Source: Eutreptiella sp. 'Long Island Sound 2002' | Taxonomy: Eukaryota; Euglenozoa; Euglenophyceae; Eutreptiales; Eutreptiaceae | Reading direction: 5' to 3' | DNA length: 64,000 nt | Assembly: GCA_964036045.1 (NCBI GenBank) | Contig: OZ038384.1 | Location: 33,777,997 to 33,841,996 of the forward strand | In this document: positions 1 to 11,876 of the stretch, in pieces | How positions within the stretch are numbered: the stretch's first letter is position 1 | Layout of the letters: each line of letters opens with the position of its first letter | Made by a program: the position numbers and the translations under genes | The notes under the pieces: generated by a model | Told to the model about the DNA's origin: nothing | Database searches by the model: none | Seen by the model: only the letters and a program-made list of their open reading frames with translations

Positions 1-448
1 CATCCTGGCGATCCTCGGGGGGGTGACACAGTACGTCGACGCTTTCATCGCCGACGACTCCGACACCGCGCGCCACCTGGACCACATCACGGTCCAGGTC
101 GCGAATGACAGGGCGCGGTACACTTTCAAAGCCTCGCGGGACAGCCTGCAGGATGACCGGACCCTGGGGCTTACACGGGTACCAAAGCGGTGCGGGCAGG
201 CAGCGGTGGCCCTCGTGGGTACACTCGTCCACCACCGCTCAACCCCCGTGTGCGCCGAGGTCACCAAGATGTTCTGGGAAATATCCGGCGCGCACGGAAT
301 ATGCCGCGAGGTGCACTACCCCGTCCCAGAGTTCGCAACTCTAGCGGGAGGTGACTGGGTCCATCGCATACCCCGGGCCCTGGCCGCCCTGGGAGTGGGG
401 CTCTACAACCCCATCGCGTGCCCATGGGCGGCCCACGTCCAACTACAG
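1..448 (+). pseudogene. Fragment of LINE-type reverse transcriptase ORF2
   Basis: Bases 1-448 align without gaps to 6933-7380 of the larger LINE ORF in this window (constant offset 6932). I count about 21 mismatches, so the copies are roughly 95% identical. The fragment encodes the stretch just after the RT catalytic core and carries no YxDD motif. It enters from the left window edge and loses similarity abruptly after 448; the frame then runs on through unrelated sequence to a stop near 605. It is a second, truncated copy of the same family, not a functional gene. The true start lies outside the window. Confidence 0.85.
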
Positions 449-700
449 TGTACCTACTCCTCCCACTACTGCCCCATCCCCGTCGCGTTTGCCCCCCCAT
501 TTTGCTGCAGGTGCACAGTGTCCAACACCCCGAGGACGCAACCGCAAGACTCAAGACTGAGACCTGCGGTGCACACCAGCCCAAGGCAAGGGATTAAAGA
601 AATATAGCAGGCAGGTTATTTCAGTGTGTGGTATTGTTGCATGCAGGGAGGACAGGGTACACAAGGCAAACCAGCGGGAAACAATTTTTTCTGTTTTTCA
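449..700. other. Junction between LINE fragment and satellite
   Basis: No gene is supported here. Near 660-730 there are two similar A/T-rich blocks (runs of T after GAAACA) that resemble a short duplicated tail. It may be the rearranged 3' end of the LINE fragment, but I see no clear poly(A) or target duplication. Confidence 0.3.
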
Positions 701-739
701 AAATAGGAAACAGTTTTTTCGGGTTTTGAAAATGCACGA

Positions 740-3120
740 GGGTAACACCACAGGGCGCTGACAGCACAACGGACAGCAGCAAAAACAGCACACACGACAA
801 CACAACGGCAAAACACACACAGCGCAGCGCGCACAGCACAGGGCACCACAGCAAAGCACCGCACCAAATGGCACAGCACCCCACAGCGCGGCACAACACC
901 CGAGGGCAAGACACAGCACGCACCAGCACCAAAAAACGCGAGCAAAAACAGCACAGCACCACGCAAACAGCACAGTGCGCAACAGCACTACACCGCACGA
1001 AACAACAAGATGCAACGCAGAGCAGAACAGCACCAAGAGACACAGCACACCACACAGGAACACAGACCCTGACCAAACAGCCAGACACGACGCGAACAGC
1101 ACAGCACAGCGCACCAAGACACCACACCCCCAGGCACAGCACAAAACACAGCAGCACAGCACAGCACGCAGCAAAGCACACAACACCCGAGGCACCGCAC
1201 AGCACCCGAGGGCACGCCACAGCGGGAAGCGGCACCACAGACCGCGAGACAACGCAGCACAGTGCCACCCCCACAGCGCGGTGCACAGCAGCACAGCACC
1301 ACACAGCACAACACGACGCGACACGGCCCAACACAGCACCAGGAGGCACAGCACAGCACAGAACAGGGCAGCGCGACCAAAACGAAACAGCAAGCCACAA
1401 CGAGGACAGCACAGCACAGCGCAACCAGACACCACGCCCAAAGGCGCAGCACAGCACACGGCAGCAGACAACAGCGCGGCACAGCACGCAGCCAACCGCA
1501 CAACGCCGACAGACACCAGACGGCACAAAGCAACCCACGACAGCACACAGTGGGACAGCACAGCACAGAGCACCAGGACGCAGCACCCCAGCGAACGGCG
1601 CAAGGCACGACAACACAGCACAGCACCACACAGCACAACACAACGCGACACGGCCCAACACAGCACCAGGAGGCACAGCACAGCACAGGGCAGCGCGACC
1701 AAAGCGAAACAGCAAGCCACAACGAGGACAGCACGGCACAGCGCAACCAGACACCACGCCCGAAGGCGCAGCACAACACAAAGCAGCAAACAACAGCGCA
1801 GCACAGCACGCAGCCAACCGCACAACGCCAACGGACACCAGACGGCACAAAGCAACCCACAACAGCACACAGCGGGACAGCACAGCACAGAGCACCAGGA
1901 CGCAGCACTCCAGCGAACGGCGCAACGCACGACAACACAGCACAGCACCACCGAGCACGGCAGAGCACGCAGCAGGACGCAGCCGCACGAGGAAACGCAG
2001 CGCAGCACCACGCCACCCGCGGAGCACAACAGGACACGGCACAACATGACACGGCACACCGCACCCCGAACAACACAACACAGCAAGCAGCAACACGGCA
2101 CCAAAAAGGGCAGAACAAGCCAGCACACCGCGGCAACACAAACCGGCAGAAGGTACGACACACAAACCACGGGGGGGGGGGGGTGGGGGCAACACCAGGC
2201 GGCGCGGACCCGCAGGTGCGCAAAACCGAGAGGGCAGAGAGAGAACAACCACGACACCACAGAGCAACAAGGAAAACACCGCAGCACACCCCAACGCACG
2301 ACGGCACCACACACGACGAAACACCGCACAAAACAGCGCAGAGAAGCGGAGCACCGAGCGACAGCAACAGAAAGGACGTGGCCAACGCCAACGGGAGACG
2401 GCCAACGGCACAACAGACGAGCGCACCACACAGCAAGGCACCCGCACAACAACACAGCACGGCGCAGCAAAACACCGCGCGCCGCACACAACAGCCCACC
2501 CCCAACCAAAGCACCACAGAACAAGACGCGGGGCACCGCAGACCACCAGGAGCAACCGCCGGGGGGGAGGGGGGCACCAGCACGAGCCGAGGGGGGAAAA
2601 CGAAACCCAACCAAACAGGTGCCCAGGCCAAAAGCACGGAAAAAACAAGGCAGAAGCAGGAGGACAAGGGAAAACGAGCGGCAGGGGCCAACACCCAGGA
2701 AACACGATCCGGGGGGGGGGGGGCAAAAGGAAACGCCAACAAACGGCCAACCACAAGGCACAGAGGCAACAAGGGTAAACGAGGGCGAGACAACCAGTCG
2801 GGAAGGGCATACCCCCGGGGAGGGGGGGGGGAACCGCCAGCGGGGGCACCAAGAAGCGAGGGGGGGGCGGGACACAACAAGCGGAAGGGCGGGGTGGGGT
2901 GGGGGGGGGGGGGCACAGCAGCAAGCGGCGAACAAACACCGGCGCAAGGCCAGGAACCGCACAGACACGAGCGAGCAAAGGACCACGAGCAGCAGGGCGA
3001 CAACACCCGCGAACCAAAAACAAGGAGTGGCGCACCGCACGCGCTCGGGAGGCCGGCCCGTCCGACCCGGCCAGGACAAAGGGGTGGCGCACCACACGCG
3101 CTCGGGAGGCCGGTGGATCC
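740..3120. repeat. Strand-asymmetric CAGCACA-type satellite, T almost absent on + strand
   Basis: Built from degenerate CAGCACA/CAACACA words. Many consecutive lines of the + strand contain no T at all (for example most of 1380-2100). A higher-order unit is visible: the block starting GCGCGACCAA at 1371 recurs at 1693, a period of 322 bp, with a more diverged copy before it. From about 2170, G runs of 8-13 appear. Because T is needed for every stop codon, very long ORFs are open on both strands by composition alone (up to 1333 codons on the minus strand); they are not genes. Confidence 0.85.
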
Positions 3121-4400
3121 GTCCCAGCCAGGAAAACACCACAGACAGGCAACACCCGACAACGCCGACCGTACGGCGGCGGAGACAACAGCACACCAAC
3201 AAAACAAGCCGAGCATCCAGCCGGCTACAACACCACGAACCAAAACCCGAACACGCCGACACAGCAGGCCCGACCAAGGGGGGGGCCACGCACAAGCACG
3301 GCACGCCCCAACAAAGGGGGGGGCACGCACCAACACAGCACCGACCCCGGCCACGCAACGACCACAGGCAACACACACCCGACAACTCCGGCGGTACGGC
3401 GACGGGAACAACAGCGAACCAACAAAACAAGCCGAGCATCCAGCCACCTACAACACCACGAACTGAAACCGGAACACGCCGACACAGCAGGCCCCACCAA
3501 GGGGGGGGCCACGCACAAACACGGCACGCCCCAACAGGGGGGGAGGGGGGGGCACGCACCAGCACAGCACCAACCCCGGCCAAGTCAACAACACAACCAC
3601 AACCACAACCCACCCAACAGGCGACGACAACCCAAACCAAACACCACCATCGCGGCAGGGGGGCACCAACACAGCACACCCCAGCAAGAGGGGGGGCACG
3701 CACCAACACAGCGCGCCCCACCACGAAGGGGGCCACAACCCAACGCAGCACGCGCCACCAGGGGGGGGGGGGGCACGCACCAACACAGTACGCCCAACCA
3801 TTATGGGGGGCCGCGCACCAGCACAGCAGCCGGCCTGCCCAGGTGATCAACACAACCACAACCGCAATCCAACCGCCGACCACACCCATCCGAACACGCC
3901 GACAGTATGGCGGCGAATACAACACCGAACAAACAAAACAAGCCGCGCATGGCGCCGGCTCAAACAACACCACAAGCACCACCAACCCAAACCCAACGCC
4001 GGCCCCCAGGTGGCACACACGACGACAACCCAAACCCACCACCACCACACCACGCACAACCACCGCGGCGGACAGGCACCAACACAGCGTGCCCCAACAT
4101 GAGGGGGGCCACGCACCGGCAGGGCATGCCCCACCACGAGGGGGGCCACGCAGCAAAGCAGCATGGCGACAATGCGGTGGGCCGCACGCGAGTGCAGCAC
4201 CCACCTTGGGAGGGACCACACACCGACACAACACGCCCCACAGTGGGCGGGAGGCGCGCACCAACACAGCATGCCCTACCATAGGGGGCGCCACGCACCA
4301 ACGTAGCAAACCCCACCAAGAGGGGGGCCACGAACCGGCACAACACCAACCCCGGCCAAGCAAACAGCACAGCCCCAACCGCAGTCGGACCCGGGCACGA
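3120..4400. repeat. About 223-bp tandem repeat with GGGGGGGCCACGCAC blocks
   Basis: The phrase AACAAAACAAGCCGAGCATC occurs at 3198 and again at 3421, a period of 223 bp, with further degenerate units to about 4400. Each unit holds several short sub-repeats of the form 'GGGGGGGCCACGCACcAACAC'. Composition is still C/A/G-rich and T-poor on the + strand, so long ORFs here are also artefacts. Confidence 0.75.
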
Positions 4401-4409
4401 CCAACCAAC

Positions 4410-5520
4410 ACCGAAACAAGCAGGACAACTACACGAACAACATCTGACCGCGCAAGCGCCCGCAGCAGCGCCAAAGACCCAACGCCGAACACGCCGACCA
4501 TGAGGCGGCTAACACAACCGTGCACCAACAAAACCACTGCAGCGGCCACGACATGACCATAAACAGACCACACGCAAGCCGGCCAACACCAAACCAGCCA
4601 GGCATACAGGGGTCGAAACAGGAACGGCGTCCAACGGGTTGGCGAAAGCGTGGTGCGCCACGCCCGCCGACCACCATACCCACGAACACAACAGAACATG
4701 TAACTCTACCGTTACGAACGCGACCAACCAACGTTAACAAACTACACTACACAACACTTGGACAAACCAAAACGCAACTAACCAGCACCGACACGGATGT
4801 GCCAGCTACACAAACAACATTCGGCGATACGACCACCGGCAGCAGCGCGACGGAACCCACGCAAACCAAGCCGACCTTTGGGCGGCCAAGACAACTGCGC
4901 ACCAACCACACCGCAGCTACAGCCGCCACTTGACCATAAACAGACCACACGCAGGCCGGCCAACACCAAACCACCCAGGCGTGCACGGGTCGAAACGGGA
5001 ACGGCGTCCAACTGGTTGGCGACACCGTGGTGCGCCACGCCCGCTAACGACCATGCCCACGAACACAGCAGAACGCTGCAACTCTACCGTTACGAACGCG
5101 ACCAACCAACGTTGACAAACTACACAACACTACACTTGGACAAACCAAGATGCAACTAACCAGCACCGACACGGACGTGACGGCTACACAAACGACATTC
5201 GGCAATACGACCACCGGCAGCAGCGCGATCGAACCCACGCAAACCAAGCCGACCATGAGGCGGCCAAGACAACCGCCCACCAACCACACCGCAGCTGCAG
5301 CCGCCACTTGACCGTAAACAGACCACACGCAAGCCGGCCAACACCAAACCAGCCAGGCGTGCACGGGTCGAGACAGGAACGGCGTCCAACGGGTTCGCGA
5401 CACCGTGGTGCGCCACGCCCGCCGACGACCATACCCAGGAACAAAAACGTGACTCTATCATCACGCAACCGACCAACCAACATTAACAAACTACGCCGAA
5501 CAGTTAAACGACCGACCAAC
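4410..5520. repeat. About 377-bp tandem repeat, roughly three copies
   Basis: The anchor TGACCATAAACAGACCACAC occurs at 4554 and 4931 and, with one change, at 5309: spacings of 377 and 378 bp. A diverged partial unit precedes 4554 and the third copy decays after about 5500. Copies are far more alike than those of the two preceding satellite zones, suggesting more recent amplification. No coding potential is supported. Confidence 0.85.
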
Positions 5521-5970
5521 CAACCACAACGACCTACTTCGAACCCCCGGCCCCCCGGGAGAGCGCAAGCTCCACCGAGTCAGGAGGCGTGAGTGTGTGC
5601 CACGGCATGCAAGTCCCGCCGCACGTGCTTCTTCAAGTCGCCTCACGCCTACTGAAAACTAACCCAGGTGGGGGTGCCTGCAGGACAGCGCCTTTGGCCT
5701 GACTCCGGGCCCCTGGGCCCCAGAATCCGGAGGTTGATGAGGATGTGCGATGAAACCCTCACCCACGTATCATCCGCCCGAAGGAGAGGAATGTGAGACT
5801 TCAGTCGAACATGGGTTACCTCTCTGGGCAGAACCCGCTGTAGGGTACTGCTCGCGGCGACCGCGCCCTTCCCCCATGTGGGAGAGCCGCTTTGTGGGGG
5901 CACGTGCAGTAGGGCCCTGGGTGGGTGAGCAAAAGCCCCTTGATAAGTCCCCCCTGCAGGGCAACCCCAG
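5521..5970. other. Unassigned sequence upstream of LINE ORF2
   Basis: No gene is supported. The satellite ends and a GC-moderate stretch leads into the RT frame near 5971. There is no start codon or endonuclease domain, so the LINE below appears 5' truncated or rearranged at this junction. Confidence 0.4.
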
Positions 5971-8900
5971 TCCCGAGTCGACCTATCTACCTACCTCCTG
6001 GTCCACTCCTACCAGGCCATCCTCCGCGGCGCCCCGCCACCGATGCACTGGAGGGACGCGCACATCTGGCTCAACCCCAAGGTACCGGGCTCCGCCAGAC
6101 TGGACGACTACAGGCCCATAGCCCTGGGCCAGCTGGACATGAAGCTGCTCACAGGCCCCCTCACCCAGCGCATCACGGAAGTGCTCACACGGCACGGAGT
6201 TGTCAGCGACTGGCAGCAAGGGGCCCTCCCTGGCTCCAACACAGGCCCCCCACTGTTCATGGCGCAGCAGCAGCTCCAACGAGGAAGGCCCAACTACATT
6301 TTCTCCTTCGACGCCCGCAAGGCCTTCGACACCGCCCCACACGGCGCCCTCCACCTCATCCTGCACGACCTCTCCGTGCCGGTGGAGGTCATCGACCTCC
6401 TGCTCTTCCTCCACACGTGCGCCAGGCTGCGCATTGTCAGCGCGCACGGGCGAACGCAGCCCGTCCACATGCTGCGCGGCGTCCGGCAGGGCAACCCCGA
6501 GAGCCCCCTGCTGTACGCGCTCCTCCTGGAGCTCCTGCTCAGGGCGCAGGGGCACCGCCTGCGCCCGCCAGGAGGGGCCGAGCAGGGCCTCATCCAGGCC
6601 TACATCGACGACCTGCTGGTAGTTGCCGGCACGCTGCAGCATTTCGTCGAGGGCGTGGAGGCGGTGGCCGCATACCTGGGGATGATGGAGCTCAACCCCC
6701 GCAAGTGCGCCATGGCCACCACAGAGGGGGTCCCGGGCCTGCAGCTGCGCCTCTGTCCCCACCTGGAAAACCCATGGCACTGGGTACCAGCGGCGGACTC
6801 CGTCCCCTACCTGGGACTCCAGCTTCAGCCGGACGGGGAGTTCTCCCTGCAGCGCAAGCACTGGCTGCGCCTGGCGGCGGTGCACCACTGGTGCCTCAAC
6901 ACCCTCGCGCCACCGAAAGTGGTGCAGGACGTCATCCTGGCGATCCTCGGGGGGGTGACACAGTACGTCGACCCTTTCATCGCCGACGACTCCGACACCG
7001 CGCGCCACCTGGACCACATCACGGTCCAGGTCGCGAAGGACAGGGCGCGGTACGCCTTCGACGCCTCGCGGGACAGCCTGCAGGATGACCAGACCCTGGG
7101 GCTCACACGGGTACCAACGCGGTGCCAGCAGGCAGCGATGGCCCTCGTGGGTACACTCGTCCACCAGCGCTCAACCCCCGTGCGCGCCGAGGTCACCAAT
7201 ATGTTCTGGGAAATAGCCGGCACGCACGGAATATGCCGCGAGGTGCACTACCCCGTCCCAGAGTTCGCAACTCTAGCGGGAGGTGACTGGGTCCACCGCA
7301 TACCCCGGGCCCTGGCCGCCCTGGGAGTGGGGCTCTACAACCCCATCGCATGCCCCAGGGCGGCCCACGTCCAACTACAGTCCCCACCGGGCAGTATTGT
7401 CGTGCTGCGCACCGTCAAGCTGCAACACAGCGACACGTGCCACCTGCTGGTGCCGCACAGGACGCCGTGGCATGGGCACCACGGGCCACACCACCCCTTC
7501 CCTGACAACGACGACCCGTGGCCGACCGCGGTGCGGGAATGCCTCAACCAATGCGCCCATGAACACCTCCACTATTGCCGCAGGGAGCAGGAGCCCACCA
7601 ACCACCCCAAATGGCGCGACGCCTTGGTCCACCTCTTCCACAACACCGGCACACGGGAACCCCGCCTGAGACTCGTCCACCCCACGAGGGGTAAGCAGGA
7701 CGCCCACACCGGCCCGCGGGTGAGCCCGGACGGCCTGCACCTCCACGTCGGGGGCTGCCGCCGCCGGGGCGGCCTATCCCCCCCCACGCAGGGGGCAGCG
7801 TACCACCCACCGGCGGCCCTCATGTACATCCTCCACGACGTACTCTCGGAAAGCGAGCACCGAGAGCCTAACGCGGATGTGGCGTGGCCAGAGCCCCTGC
7901 GCCCCCGGCCCCACGCGCCGACGCAGGTGTGGTTGGTGACCACGGACGACCAATGCACCCGAGCGGCGGGGCAAGCGCAGCTCCAGGCCGAGTGGCTAAT
8001 AGTGCAGGTGGGGGCAGGCCAGCCCAGGCCCCGTGGACTCCCCCGTGGCACCACCCTGCTAGTAGCTACGTGGGTGCCGCACAACCCACACATGGCAGTG
8101 CACGCGCTGGAGGACCAGCCGGAGGACACGGGACACCTGGTGGTGCACCAGCGCGGAGGCCCGGCGTGGCTCAAGGAACATGTGACGGCACTCCAGTCCT
8201 GAGCAAGCACGATCGCCGGAGTGACAATCGGGCTGCACGACCACCCGGCGATCAGCCCCCGCGACACCAGGGCACTGAGCGTGGACCAACTGACCCCCAG
8301 CCACCCCAACGTCTGGTGGCACTCCGCCGACCTCGACGCGGGGTGGCTCAGCCCCACCGGGTACTACTGGATCCCGGAGGCCTGGGGCCACACCTCTTCC
8401 GGCGCGTCAGGGGGCGGACCCTGCAAACACGCCACCAGCGTCGCTCTCGCCGCCGACCTCACCCGCACGTGGCTCGTGGCCATCTCGGGCGCGGTGCCTG
8501 ACGGGGAGGGGGTGGCCGCCTCCCTCCCCCTGCAATACGGCGCCCACCGACCGTGGGTCCATACCGTGGACGCCGAAGTCATCCTCCACCTCCCGCAACA
8601 CGCGGATCGCGAGCGGACTACGGGGGTCCCCGCGGGCGCAGCGAAGGTGGTCAACCAGATGCCCCTACGGTGGCTCCGGGACGGCCTTTGCGCGCGAGGG
8701 CGACACGCCGGGCACCCATTCTGGTATGTCCGAGCCACCTCGCACCACAGTGACGCCCTACTGCACAAGGCGGACTGGGGGGCGTTCCAGGACACCGTCC
8801 TGCAGAACACGCCCCCGGACCCTAGCCACGCCCAACTCATTGTCGCCGGTCATGACAGCCACCTCGATCTAAGGTCCCCCACGATGCGGACGCTCCGCGA

Positions 8901-10980
8901 GGTTGCGCAGCGGGCGCAGACAGACCATGCGCTGACGCACCGAGGAAACACACCTCTGGGCGCGGCCAACGCCACAGCCTATGTCCACGCCCGGGACCTC
9001 ACCGCGACGGCCACCAACCGCCGGGCGCTGTGGGCCAGACACGTCGGAACGCCGGTGCAGCGCAGGCTCCACGTCCGTAAGGAGCGGCTCTCCGTCGTCG
9101 CCGTCATCCCACAACCGTGCCTCCTATGCGGCGGCCCTGAGGAGACCCTGGTGCACATGCACGTGGGGTGCGCCCACTCACGGCTCCTCTGGCCCCACTA
9201 CCGCCGGGCGGTACACGAGGCGGCCCGCCACCTCCCACCCGGGGACAAAGCCCTGTGGGTGGCCTCGTGGCGCTCCGCAGGCGCCACATGGACGGACGTC
9301 TTCTGCTCTGGGCTGGTGCCCGAGGAAGCAGAGGCGCAGCTCCGCGCCATAACCCGCTACGACCCGCCTGGAGGGAACTCTGTCGACGATTTTCTCCACC
9401 ACATGCTCCGGCTAGGGGACTTCGCATGGGAGCTTCGCAACCACCGGCTGACGCAAATCGTCCGGGAGCCCCTAAGCGCGGCGGCCCGGGTGCACCGATG
9501 GCTCACCGCGGCAGAGGGCGACTACTCCCCCCCTCCCCCGCGCCCTGACAAGGACTTCGTAGCCTCCCTCCGTGTCGTGAATGGCACTCAGGAGTGCCCG
9601 CCACAAGAGGGCCCCAACCCGTACCGGGACCTACCGGGGGGTTTCTCGAGTCACCTGCAAGACGCTCTCTTCCCACCGTGGATCATTGGGCGCGGCTCCA
9701 TGACCGCGTGGGAGGCACGCATAGTGGGTGAGGAGTGGGCACGCGAGTGGGGCCGGTGGTACGCCGCCACGCGCGCCCCGGAGACCCCTGCGCAACGATA
9801 CGCCGCCATCCCGCTCGAGGGGTGGGGGCCGGACACCCGGCCGAGACCCACCGTGATCCTCGGGGCGGGACCTGACCACCCGTGGGACGCGGCGACGGAG
9901 GAATGGCTGCAGGCGGCTTCGGGGCCGCAAACAGGATGGACGGGGACGTGTCCTCACTTGTCAGGACGCCCGTCCCCCCCCGCATCGTCCTTCACGCCGC
10001 CAACGTACTCCGGGCTACGGAGATACGCAAATGGGGACACGACACGGCCCCCGTCTGATGGCACCCCCCGGAGGACGGGGCTGCCCGGCTCGCCGTTGCG
10101 CACTTCAAAACTGGGGGGCCGGTATACGACGACGCCCTGTCCTGGCTGGGCGACACCCAGGGGCCCCTGCTCCTCATGCAGCCCACCGACCTTGCAGCCG
10201 CGCTGCGCCAGGAGCTGGACGGCTGCGACGGGCTGCGTGTGGGGTCGGAGGCAGTCACAGACGGCACCGTACTGGCCCCCCTCCACCGGGACGCCGCAAA
10301 CAGGTGCCATTGGGATACGCTGGCACCCCACCTCACCGGGCGCCACGTGTACATGGCAACCCCCCCCTAGGGGCAGCCCCGCCCGGCGTGGGACGACCTC
10401 ATTGCCGCCTTCCACGACCACGGGATTCTCCCCGACGACACGTGGCGGGAGGTCCAGCGAAAGAGGGTCGGCAGGGACTACCGGCGCCGCGTCCGCGCCC
10501 GCCTGCTGGAGATCCGGGACCCCCTCCGACAGAGCTCTGGCTCCGCCATTCTGTCCCTTGGTCGCCGCCCTCCCACCTCCCCCACACCTGCGGACTCTGC
10601 GGGGAATGCAACACGGTGTCCTCCGCGGCGTCGACAGGCGCCAACAGGTGCGCGCGGTGCGCCCAGGTGGCCGCGTGCCCCTGGCCCGAACCTCCGGCGG
10701 GCCTGCGCAGGCGCACGGAGAAAGAGGCATTGCACCGGCGCATCGAGGGGGCACACGCCCCCTCACACGAACACGCGGGCCCCGCGGGCGCTGCTCTTCT
10801 GTGGATCCACGTGCACTTGCGGGACCCCACATCCGTTGCGCACCTGTCGCACGTGTTCGGGCCCTGACCCCCACCCGCCGCCACCCTTTGCAGAGCCCGC
10901 AGTACCATGCCACGCCGACGGGGGGATGGGCCGGGACACGCCAGGGCCTGCCGCCAAGCGCAGGGGGCGACTGTCCGGGA
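5971..10980 (+). pseudogene. LINE-type (non-LTR) retrotransposon ORF2, RT plus zinc-binding C-terminus, broken
   Basis: A reverse transcriptase of the non-LTR class. In one frame from about 5971 the RT blocks appear in order: a 'W..A.IWLNPK' block, FDARKAFD (6310-6330), RGVRQGNPESP (about 6475-6510) and the catalytic AYIDD (about 6598-6612). A CxxC...HxxxxC finger typical of RT zinc-binding regions lies at about 9118-9165. No apurinic endonuclease is seen upstream, so the 5' part is missing. Breaks: an in-frame TGA at 8200-8202; a frame change near 9940; a TGA near 10060; a TAG at 10368-10370; another frame change near 10590, after which a Cys-rich CxxC...CxxC segment reads on. The frame open at 10980 continues at 22330 once gypsy-1 and one copy of its 5-bp duplication are removed. 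Long overlapping frames (such as 5925-7088 and the tail of 8221-11043) are shadows. Confidence 0.85.
10976..10980. other. Target-site duplication CGGGA, left copy
   Basis: CGGGA directly precedes the left LTR, and the same five bases directly follow the right LTR at 22325-22329. The exact match fixes both outer ends of gypsy-1 and is the length expected of a Ty3/gypsy integrase. Confidence 0.93.
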
Positions 10981-11778
10981 AGTAAGAAAAAGTGCTTTTC
11001 CATTGCTTTGAGGCATATTCTAGTTGTATTAGAGATGCACTGAGCATCCATGCATTTTTATCTTAGTATTGGCCCAACCAAAAGTGGTGATAACACATTT
11101 TGACCTATGGAACCAAACACCCAATCAGGATATGGAGTGGACCCCTTAATCCCCTTTCAATCAGAAGTAAAACATCTGGTCCTGAGTTGACTGAGCACTG
11201 ACATACCTAAGGTAGAGCCTATGAATTTATCTATGTTTTTCCATGAATACTTATCTGCCCTAGTGGTATGCACCATAGGGGGCTAGGCACCTCTTTTTGA
11301 GAGGTCCTGGGTTCAATTCCTGGTCAGCCTAGCTAAGTAGGAAGATCCCATGTGACATGGCAGTGACCTCATCGCCACATACCATGCCACCTCAGCACAT
11401 ATGGGACCCAAAACAAAGAGTGCACATCTCTTAAGATGGCACTATGGAGAGAGAGTGATCCTGAGGCAATTTTCTAACTGTTTTCCCAAAACATTTCAGC
11501 TATCTCTGTGAATATGCATTCATTTGTATCCTGAGTTGCAGGTTCTGTGAATATCGGATCATCTTTCACTGTTTACACTGCAGCCCTTCATGCTTTGATC
11601 CTGAATTACCTTCTCCTTGCATACTATTGGCTTGGGCTATCCTGGATTGAGTTGGCTTTACTGTATTTCAACAAACAAAAGCTTTTCATCATCCAAAACC
11701 AGCAGCAGGACACCCTACAGCAACAACAAGCAGCAGGAGAAGCAAAAACACAGTGCTGAAAACACTATAAACTTTTCT
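10981..11778 (+). repeat. Gypsy-1 5' LTR
   Basis: Matches 21527-22324 base for base in length. Termini are AGTAAG...TTTTCT, so AG...CT rather than the usual TG...CA. A CTATAAA box lies at about 11765-11771, close to the 3' end. A tRNA-like module sits at 11254-11335 (see separate entry). The small ORF at 11547-11759 also occurs in the other LTR and has no support as a gene. Confidence 0.94.
11254..11335 (+). other. tRNA-like module inside gypsy-1 LTR (A-box and B-box)
   Basis: TGCCCTAGTGG at 11256-11266 resembles a Pol III A box and GGTTCAATTCC at 11310-11320 is a canonical B box, at tRNA-like spacing. Between them CCTC-(7 nt)-GAGG at 11290-11304 forms an anticodon-like stem-loop with TTT in the anticodon position. 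The T arm pairs if two G-U pairs are allowed. I cannot form a proper acceptor stem, so this is a tRNA-derived relic, not a tRNA gene. The same module is present at 21800-21881. Confidence 0.55.
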
Positions 11779-11785
11779 GGTAGCA
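11778..11785 (+). promoter_or_regulatory. Gypsy-1 primer-binding site (partial match to initiator tRNA-Met)
   Basis: TGGTAGCA begins at the last LTR base and matches the complement of a ...TGCTACCA tRNA 3' end, as in many eukaryotic initiator methionine tRNAs. Only eight bases fit before the match breaks, so tRNA identity is tentative. Compare the 12-base match in gypsy-2. Confidence 0.55.
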
Positions 11786-11876
11786 AGATGCAGCCTGTCT
11801 CTGTGCACCGGCAGCGACCCCGCGCCGTACAACCAGTGCTCCGAGCCGGCATATATAAGCAGAAGGGCGGATTAAG

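Noticed and set aside
621-4699. Very long minus-strand ORFs (857 and 1333 codons) and + strand ORFs up to 1193 codons
   Set aside because: They lie in satellite DNA nearly lacking T on one strand, so stop codons are rare in all frames. The translations are low-complexity and mutually overlapping.
5925-7164. Long frames overlapping the LINE RT on both strands
   Set aside because: Shadows of the RT frame caused by high GC; only the frame containing FDARKAFD and YIDD shows protein motifs.
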